Source of the DNA: Closterium sp. NIES-65 | Taxonomy: Eukaryota; Streptophyta; Zygnematophyceae; Desmidiales; Closteriaceae | Reading direction: 5' to 3' | Length of the DNA stretch: 64,000 nt | Assembly: GCA_948144175.1 (NCBI GenBank) | Contig: CANXME010002549.1 | Span: 558,001 to 622,000 of the forward strand | Shown here: positions 53,794 to 64,000 of the stretch, one piece after another | Position numbering within the stretch: position 1 is the stretch's first letter | Layout: each line of letters starts with the position of its first letter | Notes under the pieces: model-generated | The model's database searches: none | Told to the model about the DNA's origin: nothing | What the model saw: only the letters and a program-made list of their open reading frames with translations | Program-made: the position numbers and the translations under genes

Positions 53794-54937
53794 TCGGGCG
53801 TGAAGCTAAAGAGCTTCCAGTCAGACGGAGGAGGAGAATACACCTCACAAAGGTTCAAGCAGTACTAGGCAGAAAGAGGGATCAAGAGGCTCATCTCTCT
53901 TCCCTACGCTCACCAGCAGCAAGGCGTAGCAGAAAGGATGAACGGGACTCTCCAGAACACCATGCGCAAACTGCTACAAGGCATGCGACTGCCCAACCAC
54001 CAGTGGCCCGAAGCAATGGATCACGCTGTCATGCTGCACAACTTGCTCTCGTCATCATCGCTCCCGAACAACGCATCACCGCATCTGCTGTGGACAGGAA
54101 AACAGGGCAGCACAAAAATGTTAAGAGTCTTCGGCCGCATGGTACAGTACCGACCCCCATTTGCACAAGCCGGCCGATTTTCACAACGCGCACAGTGGGG
54201 ACTACACCTGGGCATCGAAAGAAATTACAACGCATGGAAGATTTTCGTCATCCACTCCAAGGAAACAGTAGCAGCACGTGATGTCATTTTCTACGAACGA
54301 CTCACCCTTCCGACGTACCTTGCCAACCTGGAAGAAGATCGGGACCCCACAGGTGGCTTCCATGGTGACCGAGCCTTCGCCTCGGCGGCACACGAAGCTG
54401 ACTGGGACGAGCAGAACGTGGATGCAGCCTCGGAGGAAGCCGGACCTCTCCTTTACTGCTCCGTCGACGTCCCCATGGATGACGAAAATCCTCGCGAAAG
54501 CGCCAACGCCGAAGTGTTTTACCACTTCGCCGACAACGGTTACGTTACACCTGCAGAAGTCAACACCAACGAAGCAGAACGCATAGGGCCCAACTTTATT
54601 CCTGACCCAGGAGCAGGTGACGAAGCAGCTTATCCCGCGGACACAATACTCCCCCGCTACACACAGAGTGGCCTCCAGATGCTCGGCCTCGTCACCGCGG
54701 CCCACGGCACTGAGATTCCTAAGGAGCCTGCCATAGTTCAGCAGTCTCTGGGGGGGGAGCATAGGGAGAAATGGCGTGAAGCCATGGACAGGGAACTCAA
54801 AGCACTGGAGGAACGCAACACTTGGAAAGTCGTTCCCATCAGCGTAGCACGAAACAAGACAAAACTCACCGGGAAGTTGGTCTTCCGTGTGAAGACAAAG
54901 GCAGACGGCACCATCGACAAATTTAAAGCGCACTGGG
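53794..54937 (+). pseudogene. Copia-L: integrase and RT-start fragment of the Copia-C-like lineage
   Basis: The plus strand encodes the integrase core from its second catalytic Asp (SDGGGEYTSQRFKQY, then a TAG near 53868) to the catalytic Glu in QQQGVAERMNGTLQ. The C-terminal part follows (MLRVFGRMVQYRPP), then an acidic spacer and the RT entry (REKWREAMDRELKALEERNT, TGKLVFRVKTKADGTIDKFK). The frame from 53938 is open for 333 codons before TRIM-3 cuts it at 54938. Codon and base use are less GC-extreme than in the main family. Confidence 0.87.
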
Positions 54938-55072
54938 TGTCAGAATATTATGTTTCTCTAGTCTGCAGTGGGGTACTCAATAGTGAGTACAGACCAATTT
55001 AGGGTTTGCTATATGTACTCAACTGCTTGCTAGTAGAGCCCCCTTCTCATTCTCCATTCCTCATTCTTCACA
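54938..55072 (+). repeat. TRIM-3 5' LTR
   Basis: 135 bp; more diverged from TRIM-1/2/4 LTRs than these are from each other (for example AGTGAGTACAGACCAATTTA in the middle). Confidence 0.82.
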
Positions 55073-55179
55073 TGCTATCAGAGCATCTACGCTCCTGGCC
55101 TGTGGGCCCACCTAACTGCTTCCGCTGCTACTCTGTGTGCTGCACGCCCCGTGGCGTGCCCCTCGTGCTACTCTTCGCG

Positions 55180-55660
55180 GCCCCGTCGCCGCCCTTCTAG
55201 GCCCCTCGCGGCCCCTTCGCGGCCCCGTTGCCGCCCTTTCCAGGCCCCTCGCGGCCCCTTCGCGGCCCCGTCGCCGCCCTTCTAGGCCCCTCGCGGCCCC
55301 TTCGCGGTCCCCTCGCCGCCCCTAGCGGCCACGTTGCCGCCCTTCTCGGCCCCGTCGCCGCCCCTAGCGGCCCCGACGCCGCCCCTAACGGCCCCGTTGC
55401 TGCCCTTCGCGGCCACGTCGCCGCCCTTCGCGGCCCCGTCGCCGCCCCTAGCGGCCCCGTCGCCGCTCTTCGCGGCCCCGACGCCGCCCCTAGCGGCCCT
55501 GTCGCCGCTCTTCGCGGCCCCGTCGCCGCCTCTAGCGGCCCCGTCGCTGCCTCTACCGGCCCCGTCGCCGCCCCTATCGACCCTGTCGCGGCCCTGTCGC
55601 GGCCCTGCCCCGGCCCTGCCCCAACCCTGTCGCCGCCCTGCCCCGGCCCCGCCCTGGCCA
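55180..55660 (+). repeat. GCGGCCCCGTCGCCGCCC-type repeat in TRIM-3
   Basis: About 20 units of 18-24 bp built from CCCCTAGCGGCCCCGTCGCC. It resembles, in reverse orientation, the leader repeats of the copia elements (for example 8460-8800). Confidence 0.78.
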
Positions 55661-56080
55661 TGCTCCGTCGCCTGGCGCGGCGCACCGGGGACCCGTGCAC
55701 CGCCCCCCCCCCCCTCTTTTCCCGTCGCCCGCCGCCGCTCCCTGGGGGGCCGCGACCGGAAGAGGGGGGGGGGGGGGGGGGGGGGGGGGGGCGAGCGTCG
55801 CCCCCTCTGCCGTCTGCTTTGGCGCCCAGGGAGGCCGCGCATCGGCCCCCCCCCCCTTCCCCCCCCCCCCGTAACCTCCCTACCCGCCATCCCGCCCTGC
55901 CCTGTGTTAGGGTTTGGGGGTGGCAAGTAGGGGGTGGCGGGTGTGTGGTCTCCCCTGCTCCTCCTCCTCCTCTGTCTCCCACTGCTGCAGCTGCCGCTGA
56001 GGGGGGTGGGTGTGTGGGAGTCAACGGAGTGGTGCTAGTGGGTGGGGTGTGAGTGAACCTAGGGGTGCAGTAGGGGGTGT

Positions 56081-59000
56081 GTGAAATGACCCAGCAGCTC
56101 CCGACCCAGCACCCCCAGACCCAGTACCTCCAGGCACAGCACCCCCCGGCTCAGCACCCCCAGGCTCCGCACCCACCGCAGTAGCACCCTCAGGCCCAGC
56201 ACCCCCAGCAGTAGCACCCCCAGGCTCAGCACCCCCGCGCACAGTACCCCCAGAGTCAGCACCCCCAGGCTCAGCACCCGCAGCAGCACCAGAGTCACCA
56301 GTAACCTCGACCGGGTCAACGGCGTCTACCTGGGACACACCTGAGGGGGCAGGAACCTGAGGGGGGAGGGGGTCTACCGGGGGGGGAACCGGCACAAGGA
56401 AGTCCGGGGGAGGGGGGAGGGAAGGAGTGCGGTAGGGGAAGAGACGGTAGAAGGGGACTGACTCGTCGAACGTGACGTCCTGGGAGGACAGGACACGACA
56501 AGAGGGGTGGTAAAACTGCCACCCTGGGGCGTCAGTGGGGAAGCCAAGGAAGACACAGGGAGCAGCACGAGGGGACAGCTTGTCCGCAGACAAGTCGCGG
56601 ACAAACGCCCGAGATCCCCAGACACGGAACACAGACGCATCGCCAACCTTCCCCGTCCACAGCAAGGCTGGGGACATCGCAGGCCGAGAGACCCGGGGGT
56701 GAAGGTTGAGCTGATGCGCCGCGTACCGCACCGCAAACGGCCACAGAAAATGGGGGGCAGCCGCATGCATCATGGACGTACGAGCGACATCCATGACCAT
56801 GCCAATGCGGCGCTCAGCAATCCCATTTTGCTGTGGTGAGTCCGGAAGCGTGAAGGTCTGGCGGATCCCCCGTGCACGACAGTAGTCCCGCAGAAGGCGA
56901 GAAGAGAACTCTCCGCCTCTGTCAGAGTGCAGACGCAGAACAGGAAAGTCCGAGCCGAAACTCTTCCTGAGCTGGAGACGAGCCTCGCGGATCCAGTCGA
57001 TCAGCACCTCAGTGACCGCACCCTTGCTGCGCAAGGGGAGGACTGTGGTGTAACGCGAGTAGTCGTCAACCACCAACAGGAAGTAGCGCTCGTAACCCTG
57101 CCCACGGACGGGGGCTGGGCCCCACACATCCATGTGAAGCGTCTGCAGGGGAGCCTCTGTCGGGGGGAAGTGGGAGGAGTGGGGAGTAGCCCGGAGGCGA
57201 CCCTCGACACAGGGGACACAGGAAGGTCCTGGCCCGGAGGGGAGAGGAGGGAGAGACTGGGGAAGACCAGAGACAAGGACACGGGAAGCCATGCTCCGAA
57301 GACGGGGCAAGGAGGGGTGGCCAAGACGGTGGTGCCACAGGAGAGTCTCGTGAGACAGGAGGCGACAAGAACAGGGGGCAGACTCAGGACCTGACCGGGA
57401 CGCAGCAGCAAGCACCTGACCCGACGCAGCCGCCTGACCAGACGCAGGGACAGGAGGAGACTCAACGGTCAGGGTGTAGAGACTCGACCCCGGCCGACGC
57501 GAGAACGTGGCCAGGTGTCGGCCTGTGCGTGCCTCCGTGCAGTGGGTCACCCGCTGACTCGCAGGAGTGAACTGGTGAACCCCCACATCCTGCAGGTCCG
57601 CTCCACTCACCAAGTTCGTAGAGAACGAGGGAAGGTACAGACCCGACAGGGTGCCCGAAGGGGCAGCCGGACACGGGAGGACAGTGGAGAAGTGAGACAG
57701 GACAGGACCCCCAGAGGGGTCAGCAAGGGAGACCGCAACCGGCCGGCCGAGCGGCGTAAGGGTAGTGCGGTCTCGAAAGAAGGAGCGAGAAGCTCCGGAG
57801 TCAAGTGTGAAAGTGAGGGAGGACGAGGACGACGCAGTACCTGAGAGCGCAGTCTCACCAGTACCTGAGAGCACAGACGCACTGGCACCTAGAGCAGCAG
57901 CCTCACAAGCACCTAGCGCAGCAGTACCAATGCCCGGGTCGGGCTGGAAACAACGGTAACCCTCATTCTCCTCACTATAATCCACAACATACATAGCAGC
58001 AAGGATAGCATCAAAATCAAGATCAAAGATCGCTATACCAGCCCTGAGAAGCTCATCCCAGCGAGGGATCTCACTAGCCCCAGGGAACTGCTGACGCCAA
58101 GCGTCCGTCAGGCGGCCAAAGCAGCGCTGGGTGGCGTGGGCACCCCCACACTGCTCACCCGCGCGGTCACCGGAACGAAGAACGTAGGTGCAGGGACCAG
58201 TACCCCCACCCCTCTGACGCCCAGCGTACCACTCACGAAGCTGCTGAGGCGGAGGGATGTCCCGCGAGCGCTGCTGTTGCTGCCGTTGCGAGCGCTGGCC
58301 ACCACCACCGCCGCTACGCTGCTGGGTACCACCTCGACCAGCTCCACCTCCTCCACCACCACCGCCGCCTCCGCTGCCGCCTCCACCGCCTCCACCTCCG
58401 CCGCCTCCACCTCCGCCGCTGCCTCCACCACCACCGCTGGCACCACCACCACCGTCTCCGCCGCTGCTGCCACCACCACCACCACCCCCGCCACTAGTCC
58501 CGCCGCCACCCCCACTCCCTCCGCCGCCACCGCCGCCACCGCCACCGCCCCCTCCAGCTCCACCCGCGCCCTTGCCCCCCTTGCCTTTGCTGGAGCGACG
58601 TCTCCCACTAGGGGCAGACGCCGCGCCGACCGACTCGAGACCAAGCAGGTCGGCAGCAGCAGCAGAGGCAACAGAGGGCAGCAAGGGGGAAGGAGAGCAC
58701 CCCTCAAAGATGGGGGTGCGAGGGTCACCACGAGAAGCACCTACAGCGACTATGCTCTTCTCCGCTGCGAGGAGGGCCTTCTTGAGGAGGTCGACGGTGA
58801 GGGTGGTGGGACAGACTGCGAGAAAGTGGTCCCTGACGACGCGAAGGGAGTCAGGGAGGCGCGCGACTAGGTAGTAGAGAGCGATGTACATGGGGGGGGG
58901 GTTCTTAGCGCAGAACTCAGCAGGAAGGGCGGCGCGGTAGCGAGTGTCACTAGTGCGGAGGTGCGTAACGAGGTCAGCGACAGTGGGAAAGGCAGAGAGG

Positions 59001-59386
59001 TCAGGAAAGAGGTAGGGAAGCATGAGACGGCTCAGTGCAGCAATGGCAGGGGAGGAGTAGCGCGCAACTACAGCGTCGTACAAGGTCTGAGCACTCTTGT
59101 ACTGACTAAAGTGCGCACGCTCAGAGGTAGGGAGGTGGCGACGCACAGCAAGACGTGCAGCAGCATCGCGGGTGGCCCACTTAGAGCGGACAGTGGGATC
59201 AGCATCAGCAGCAGGAGCAGGAGAGGCGCCAGAGGTGAGGTCAAAGAGAGAAAGGTCGTCAGCCCTGTCGCACTGTAAGAACAGCTGCAGGTCGTCTAAC
59301 CAGACCTCAAAATCAATGGCGCGACCCTCAGCGTCGAAAGCTAGGACACTAGGGGTAGCCATGGCGACGACAGCGACGCAGTGCAA
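56081..59386 (-). pseudogene. Copia-M gag-protease-integrase, uninterrupted but 3'-truncated
   Basis: The longest open frame of the window, about 1,100 codons without a stop. The likely start is MATPSVLAFDAEGRAIDFEV at 59362. Gag spans about residues 9-270, Gly/Ser run 270-350, and atypical Cys/His cluster (CTYVLRSGDRAGEQCGGAH, then RC) about 400-420. Protease DSGAS is at about 530. The pre-integrase HHCC finger (HHRLGHPS ... CVPCVEG) is at about 685-730. The integrase triad is D in LHMDVWGP (about 754), D in LHSDRGGEFSS (about 821) and E in QNGIAER (about 857). [11 protein letters not shown] linker ends the frame at the TRIM-3 junction. Gag, protease and integrase could be functional; there is no RT. 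Confidence 0.9.
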
Positions 59387-59399
59387 GCAGTAGGCAAAG

Positions 59400-60300
59400 A
59401 GCTCGCAGTGTCAGTGGGACTGTGCTGACCAGGCAGGGCAGGTCGTGCAGCTCCGCAGAAAGGCGGCTCAGCGACCGGGCGGCTCGGGTGCACAGCGGCT
59501 CGGCTCCCGGGCGGCTCGGTGGCTGGGCGGCTGGGGCGCAGGGCGGCTCGGCTCCCGGACGGCTCGGCGGCTGGGCGGCTCGGGTGCAGGGCGGCTCGGC
59601 TCCCGGACGGCTCGGCGGCTGGGCGGCTCGGCTGCAGGGCGGCTCGGCTCCCGGGCGGCTCGGCGGCAGGGCGGCTCGGGTCCCGGGCGGCTCGGCGTTG
59701 GGCAGCTTGGCTCCCGGGCGGTTCGGCTGCTGGGGCGGCCCGGCCGGGAGATGCAGGGGCGGGGCCGTCAGGTGCAGCGGCGGGTCGACCGGTGCAGTGG
59801 CGGGCCGGCAGGTGCAGCGGCGGGCCGGCAGGTGCAGTGGCGGGCCGGCAGGTGCAGGCGGCGGGCCGTAGGGTGCAACGGCGGGCCGTAGGGTGCAGCG
59901 GCGGGCCGGCAGGTGCAGCGGTGGGCTGGCAGGAGCAGCGGCGGACCGGCAGGAGCAGCGGCGGGGCTGTCAGGTGAGGCGGCGGGCCGGCCGGAGCAGC
60001 GGCGGGCCGTAGGGTGCAGCGGCGGGGCCGTCAGAGGCGGCGGGCCGTAGGGTGCAGCGGCGGGGCCGTCAGAGGCGGCGGCGGGGCCGCGGCAGTAGAG
60101 GCGGGGCCGCGTCAGGGGAGGCGGCGGGGCCGCGTCAGGGGAGGCGGCGGGGCCGCGTCAAGCAGGCGGCGGGGCCGCGATCAGGAAAGGTGGCGGGGCC
60201 GCGTCTGAGGGACAGCGGGGCCGCGAGGGAAAAGGCGACCCGAGGGGTCGCTAAAAAAAGGCGCGCCTCGGGGCGCGCTTCGGTGGGCCCTAAAAAAAAC
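59400..60300 (-). repeat. Copia-M leader: GC-rich tandem repeats
   Basis: Roughly 60-bp blocks made of GGCTCGGCTCCCGGGCGGCT and GGCGGCTGGGCGGCTCGG (59470-59720). Then come 18-20-bp units CAGCGGCGGGCCGGCAGGTG (59760-60060) and GGAGGCGGCGGGGCCGCGTC (60080-60200). Confidence 0.82.
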
Positions 60301-60329
60301 GGTCCTAAGGCAGGACCCGCTCTATACCA
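60301..60329 (-). promoter_or_regulatory. Copia-M primer-binding site and hairpin
   Basis: Stem GGTCCT/AGGACC with loop AAGGC at 60301-60317; GCTCTATACCA at 60319-60329 is the primer-site complement with one base missing. Confidence 0.78.
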
Positions 60330-60442
60330 TGTGAAGCAAGGAAAACAGGAATGAAATGACTAAGGAAAGATTGGGTACAAATACAACCCTAGAAACCCTG
60401 TACCCCATATGTGCTACCCCACTATAGCCTACAGCAACTATG

Positions 60443-60573
60443 TGTCAAAAGTTTGAAGAAAGAAAGAGGATTGAACTAGCAAGAATGAGGATACAAATAG
60501 CAAACCCTAGAAGGGTTGTACTCGCTATAGAGCACCCCACTACAGGCTAGAACAATAAGATAATATTCTGACA
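60443..60573 (-). repeat. TRIM-4 3' LTR
   Basis: 131 bp, adjoining CACCCCCATAGCCAAAGTGG (the reverse of the conserved primer tract). Confidence 0.93.
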
Positions 60574-61314
60574 CACCCCCATAGCCAAAGTGGGGTGTAA
60601 TCAGCAGAGCAGGCAAAACAGTACAAGCTCAGGGTGGATCACAATGTCACCACGCATTCTGAGCACAAGGTCAAGAAGAAATAGTTTAGAGTTCACAATT
60701 ATAAGCAAAGCTAGTGGTAGTCACAACGGGCAAGTGAGGAGGAGGAGGGAGAGTGAGGGGAGAGGAGACAGGAGGCGACGGCTGAAGCTGCAGACACACG
60801 GGCAACAGGAGGCAGACTGGCACAGCGGCTACCGGACAGCGCCCGGACTACAGGAGTAACAGGCCCCGCGGCTCAAATAGCGGCGGACGGGCAACGGACC
60901 CACGGGCGGCTGGCACAGCTGGCTACGACTGGGCTACCGGGACAGCGCCCCGGACTACAGGTGCTGCTGACGACAAACTGGCAACCTCCGCTCATCCTCC
61001 CGCACACAGTCCCACCCCCCTGATACACACCCACTGCTACACCACTAGCTCTACTCCCACGCACCCCCCTTAAACCCTAAACCCAGTCTCCCACACAACC
61101 ACCCCCCTCAGCGACAGCTGCAGCAGTGGGAGACGAAGGAGGAGGAGGAGAAAGGGAGGAAGGCACACCGACCACCCCCATACCCGCCACCCCACAGCTC
61201 GCCCCTCCCGTCGTCCGTCGGGGCGCACGGCGGGAGGAAAAAGTAGCAGCGGAAGCAAGGTGGGGACACACCCACAGGATCGATCCAAGGGGATCGACCT
61301 GCTCTGATACTATG

Positions 61315-61445
61315 TGTCAAAAGTTTGAAGAAAGAAAGAGGATTGAACTAGCAAGAATGAGGATACAAATAGCAAACCCTAGAAGGGTTGTACTCGCTAT
61401 AGAGCACCCCACTACAGGCTAGAACAATAAGATAATATTCTGACA
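61315..61445 (-). repeat. TRIM-4 5' LTR
   Basis: 131 bp, same sequence as 60443-60573 as far as I can compare. Confidence 0.93.
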
Positions 61446-61466
61446 CTATGTCATATAAATCTGACA

Positions 61467-61967
61467 GAAACTACAGTGGTAATGGTAATGGTCGCGCGAC
61501 GAGCCTGGGACTGAGGTTGGGAACGTGTCGAAGCGTAGGCCCGGAGCGCGGGTTACCAGCCGAGCCGTGAGGTCGGGATGCGATGTGCGAAAATGGCGGG
61601 ATGATGAATGATGCGATGGTTGTGAGTGGTAACGGTGCTGACTGAGATGCTACAGTGATGTACGCGTTGAGCAGAGATGCGAAGTAAGGAAAAGGGAATT
61701 TCCTTACAGGTAATAAAAACACACATTGAAACTCTTTGCCACCATTTTCGAAGCCATTTCGACAGAAATGAGCCACAGTAGTTGTCGATGACCACTGCTG
61801 TCGCGCACCTCCCTCCCCTGCCAGTGGGCATGACTCACAGCCTGCGCATGAAGGAGCAGTGGCGGTAGGCGATAGGCTTTCATCTGACGACATGAACCCC
61901 CTGTGCGCTGTGCACCCCACTTCTGCTGCTGCAGAGCCGAGCCGACAATTTCACTCTTCTCGCCTAG
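61467..61967. other. Unassigned DNA
   Basis: Mixed-composition sequence without recognisable protein or RNA. Open frames up to 149 codons have no family signature. Confidence 0.5.
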
Positions 61968-62154
61968 AAATCCAAACCACCTGACGGGGGAAGGGCGGGC
62001 CAAAGGCGGAAGCAGCACTCGGATCCTCTGCTTCGACCGGGATTCATTTTTTTTGGGGAAACTCCATTTTGCCCGTGGCGAGACGATTTTACTTGGATTT
62101 GATTCGGATTCGGCGCAAAAGGGTGTTGGATCTTACAAAATCCAAACCACCTGA
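61968..62154. repeat. 153-bp segment bounded by 17-bp direct repeats
   Basis: AAATCCAAACCACCTGA occurs at 61968-61984 and 62138-62154. The segment between has a T-run (62047-62054) and a CTTCGACCGGGATTC stretch loosely like a tRNA-type B box. It could be a short retroposon with target duplication or a local duplication. Confidence 0.5.
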
Positions 62155-62157
62155 TGG

Positions 62158-62198
62158 CGGCCCTCAGCATCGAAAGCTAGCACAGGAGGGCTAGCCAT
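62158..62198 (-). pseudogene. Copia gag start-codon fragment
   Basis: On the minus strand about 14 codons (MASPPVLAFDAEGR) match the gag N-terminus of the copia family, then stop matching exactly at the 17-bp repeat. A very short relic; no other part of an element is nearby. Confidence 0.6.
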
Positions 62199-62203
62199 AG
62201 CAG

Positions 62204-62726
62204 TAGTAGGTGTAATAGCAGTAGGGGCACCCCAAAAACAGTAGGCAGTGCAACTCAAGAGTGGTTACACTACCGGTTTGGATTATCGACGGTCGCACGA
62301 AAGCGACGTCGCAACCACTGTTGTACAGTATTTGTATATAAACTTTGTTGTTGACACTTTGGTGTAATTCTGACAAGTAGAATGTCAAAATGGCTAAGTC
62401 AAAATTCTGGATTTCCATAACTCCATCATTTGTTGGTCATTTGCACACAAATATGGATTTCCAGCATCTCCTTGATGTCCTCTACAAGCGGGCATGAGTT
62501 TGTTATTTTGTCAAATTTGTTCCATTTTGTCACTTTTCTCTCAACTAAGATTGCTCATAGCACATGTAAAGTCATTCTCTGTGCATCACACACATGTGTT
62601 ATGTGGTGACCATTTTTTTTTGCATTGTTAGTGTTATGACACCTGTTCCAGCCCCCCTGAACATTTTCAGCTATATGCAAACTGATTTGGTGGACTTTTT
62701 CTTGCAATGAAGTTAGTGTACAGAAA
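62204..62726. other. AT-rich DNA without recognisable feature
   Basis: Clearly lower GC than the rest; no gene seen. Confidence 0.5.
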
Positions 62727-64000
62727 TGCCTGGACTTAGGTTTCAATTGAAATCACCCACTTCTCCTTGCGCAAATGAGCTGATTTTTATAGGAGACTCT
62801 CACCACACATATTCCAGACCCCCACATGAAATTCACCTCATTTGCCCAAGGTTTGATATGTGTTTTAAGCCTTGCTGTGCAGCAGTCTGCAGAATTCTGT
62901 GCAGAATTGCCTGGACTTAGGTTTCAATTGAAATCACCCACTTCGCCTTGAGCAAATGAGCTAATTTTTAAAGGGGACTCTCACCACACTTATTCCAGAC
63001 CCCCACATGAGATTCATCTCATTTTCCCAAGGTTTGATATGTGTTTTAAGCCTTGCTGTGCAGCAGTCTGCAGAATTCTGTGCAGGGTTGCCTGGAATCA
63101 GGTTTCAATTGTAATCACCCACTTCTCCTTGAGCAAATGAGCTGATTTTTATAGGGGACTGTCACCACACATATTCCAGACCCCCACATGAAATTCATCT
63201 CATTTGCCGAAGGTTTGATATGTGTTTTAAGCCTTGCTGTGCAGCAGTCTGCAGAATTCTGTGCAGAATTGCCTGGACTTAGGTTTCAATTGAAATCACC
63301 CACTTCTTCTTGAGCAAATGATCTGATTTTTATAGGGGACTCTCACCACACATATTCCAGACCCCCACATGAAATTCATCGCATTTGCCCAAGGTTTGAT
63401 ATGTGTTTTAAGCCTTGCTGTGCAGCAGTCTGCAGAATTCTGTGCAGGGTTGCCTGGAATCAGGTTTCAATTGTAATCACCCACTTCTCCTTGAGCAAAT
63501 GAGCTGATTTTTATAGGGGACTCTCACCACACATATTCCAGACCCCCACATGAAATTCATCTCATTTGCCCAAGGTTTGATATGTGTTTTAAGCCTTGCT
63601 GTGCAGCAGTCTGCAGAATTCTGTGCAGAATTGCCTGGAATAAGGTTTCAATAGTAATCACCCACTTCTCCTTGAGCAAATGAGCTGATTTTTATAGGGG
63701 ACTCTCACCACACATATTCCAGACCCCCACATGAAATTCACCTCATTTGCCCAAGGTTTGATATGTGTTTTAAGCCTTGCTGTGCAGCAGTCTGCAGAAT
63801 TCTGTGCAGAATTGCCTGGAATCAGGTTTCAATAGTAATCACCCACTTCTCCTTGAGCAAATGAGCTGATGTTTATAGGGGACTCTCACCACACTTATTC
63901 CAGACCCCCACATGAAATTCATCTCATTTGCCCAAGGTTTGATATGTGGTTTAAGCCTTGCTGTGCAGCAAACTGCAGAATTCTGTGCAGAATTGCCTGG
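62727..64000 (+). repeat. 181-bp satellite array, seven full units, continuing past the window
   Basis: TGCCTGGA starts units at 62727, 62908, 63089, 63270, 63451, 63632 and 63813, and an eighth begins at 63994, each exactly 181 bp apart. Units share CACCCACTTCTCCTTGAGCA, TTCCAGACCCCCACATGA and AAGCCTTGCTGTGCAGCAGT. Two variants alternate at the unit start: GGACTTAGG...TTGAAATC and GGAATCAGG...TTGTAATC. It has no coding potential. Confidence 0.95.

Larger units (their letters stand above)
54938..56080 (+). mobile_element. TRIM-3: TRIM element without a 3' LTR
   Basis: LTR at 54938-55072 (135 bp, TGTCAGAATATTATG to ATTCTTCACA), followed by TGCTATCAGAGC, then GCGGCCCCGTCGCCGCCC-type repeats (55180-55640). 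G and C homopolymers are at 55770-55790 and 55850-55870. A segment like the TRIM-1/2 interior (CACTGCTGCAGCTGCCGCTG to about 56080) follows. It then passes directly into minus-strand Copia-M linker sequence. No second LTR is present. Confidence 0.82.
60443..61445 (-). mobile_element. TRIM-4: short non-autonomous LTR retrotransposon
   Basis: 1,003 bp on the minus strand, with 131-bp LTRs at 60443-60573 (3') and 61315-61445 (5') that look identical. Target duplication CTATG at 60438-60442 and 61446-61450 (boundary uncertain by two bases). The primer site TAGTATCAGAGC (complement at 61301-61312) and the 7-bp hairpin at 61280-61297 are present. The interior matches TRIM-1/2 but lacks most of the GC repeats. 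It is inserted in the Copia-M LTR. Confidence 0.94.
56081..61466 (-). mobile_element. Copia-M: Ty1/copia element with intact gag to integrase, 3' part lost
   Basis: 5' LTR 60330-60442 plus 61451-61466 (split by TRIM-4), primer site TGGTATAGAGC, hairpin at 60301-60317, leader repeats, and a long gag-PR-IN frame. It ends in the GGAEP linker at about 56081, where TRIM-3 begins. RT, RNase H and the 3' LTR are missing. Confidence 0.9.
60330..61466 (-). repeat. Copia-M 5' LTR, split by TRIM-4
   Basis: 60330-60442 and 61451-61466 (after one CTATG copy) join to a normal copia LTR, coding-strand start TGTCAGATTTATATGACATA, end TGCTTCACA. Confidence 0.88.

Noticed and set aside
55197..56052. Overlapping 200-275-codon frames on both strands
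   Set aside because: They are repeat translations within TRIM-3 and its GC-rich tract.
61985..62137. tRNA gene
   Set aside because: Only a loose B-box-like stretch is visible; no cloverleaf or A box could be found.
62727..64000. CRISPR-like repeat array
   Set aside because: The whole 181-bp unit is repeated without unique spacers; it is a satellite.

Overview
The window looks like nuclear DNA from a GC-rich green-lineage eukaryote. The only host gene I can identify is a plant-type TOM1-like (TOL) VHS-GAT protein gene with introns. Almost everything else is retrotransposon DNA: Ty1/copia elements primed by initiator-Met tRNA, and very short non-autonomous LTR elements (TRIMs). The gag wording and Gly-rich linkers remind me of streptophyte algae such as Closterium, but that is from memory and unverified. 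I see no bacterial-type operons, rRNA, tRNA or CRISPR.

Layout, left to right. 1-7434 is a minus-strand copia element (Copia-A, left end off the window) split by TRIM-1 (2724-4149, target duplication CCACG). 7435-9083 is a gag/leader/LTR remnant (Copia-B) and 9084-9793 a plus-strand RT fragment of another copia lineage (Copia-C). 9794-16993 is Copia-D, with both LTRs but a broken pol. 16994-19500 holds an internally deleted element (Copia-E). 19616-21147 (Copia-F, plus) and 21149-27414 (Copia-G, minus) meet tail to tail and form a large inverted repeat. 27415-32050 is low-copy to low-complexity DNA: a 40-bp-arm hairpin, a 196-bp tandem duplication, a 1.3-kb CTCGCA-type tract and a GCGCCA minisatellite. 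TRIM-2 (32051-33554, target duplication GATAA) follows. The TOL gene runs 34983-39737 on the plus strand in three exons. 39810-42145 is a minus-strand gag and probable LTR of a further copia lineage (Copia-I). 42146-45448 is a truncated plus-strand Copia-J. 45998-53482 is the best-preserved element, Copia-K: identical 131-bp LTRs, target duplication GACAC and a single gag-pol frame broken by three nonsense codons, inserted in the LTR of an older element (Copia-H). 53794-54937 is another Copia-C-like fragment (Copia-L). 54938-~56080 is a TRIM without a 3' LTR (TRIM-3), fused to Copia-M (~56080-61466), whose 5' LTR is split by TRIM-4 (60443-61445, target duplication CTATG). The window ends in unassigned DNA and a 181-bp satellite array (62727-64000).

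How the parts relate. The copia elements encode gag, an aspartic protease, a DDE integrase, reverse transcriptase and RNase H in one frame. They are separated by hypervariable Gly-rich and GGAEP-type linkers and preceded by long GC-rich tandem-repeat leaders. The TRIMs share LTR and 3'-end sequence with them and were probably mobilised by their proteins. A hairpin just inside the primer-binding site keeps its structure while its sequence changes between elements. The TOL gene itself contains four independent local duplications that overlap exon/intron junctions.
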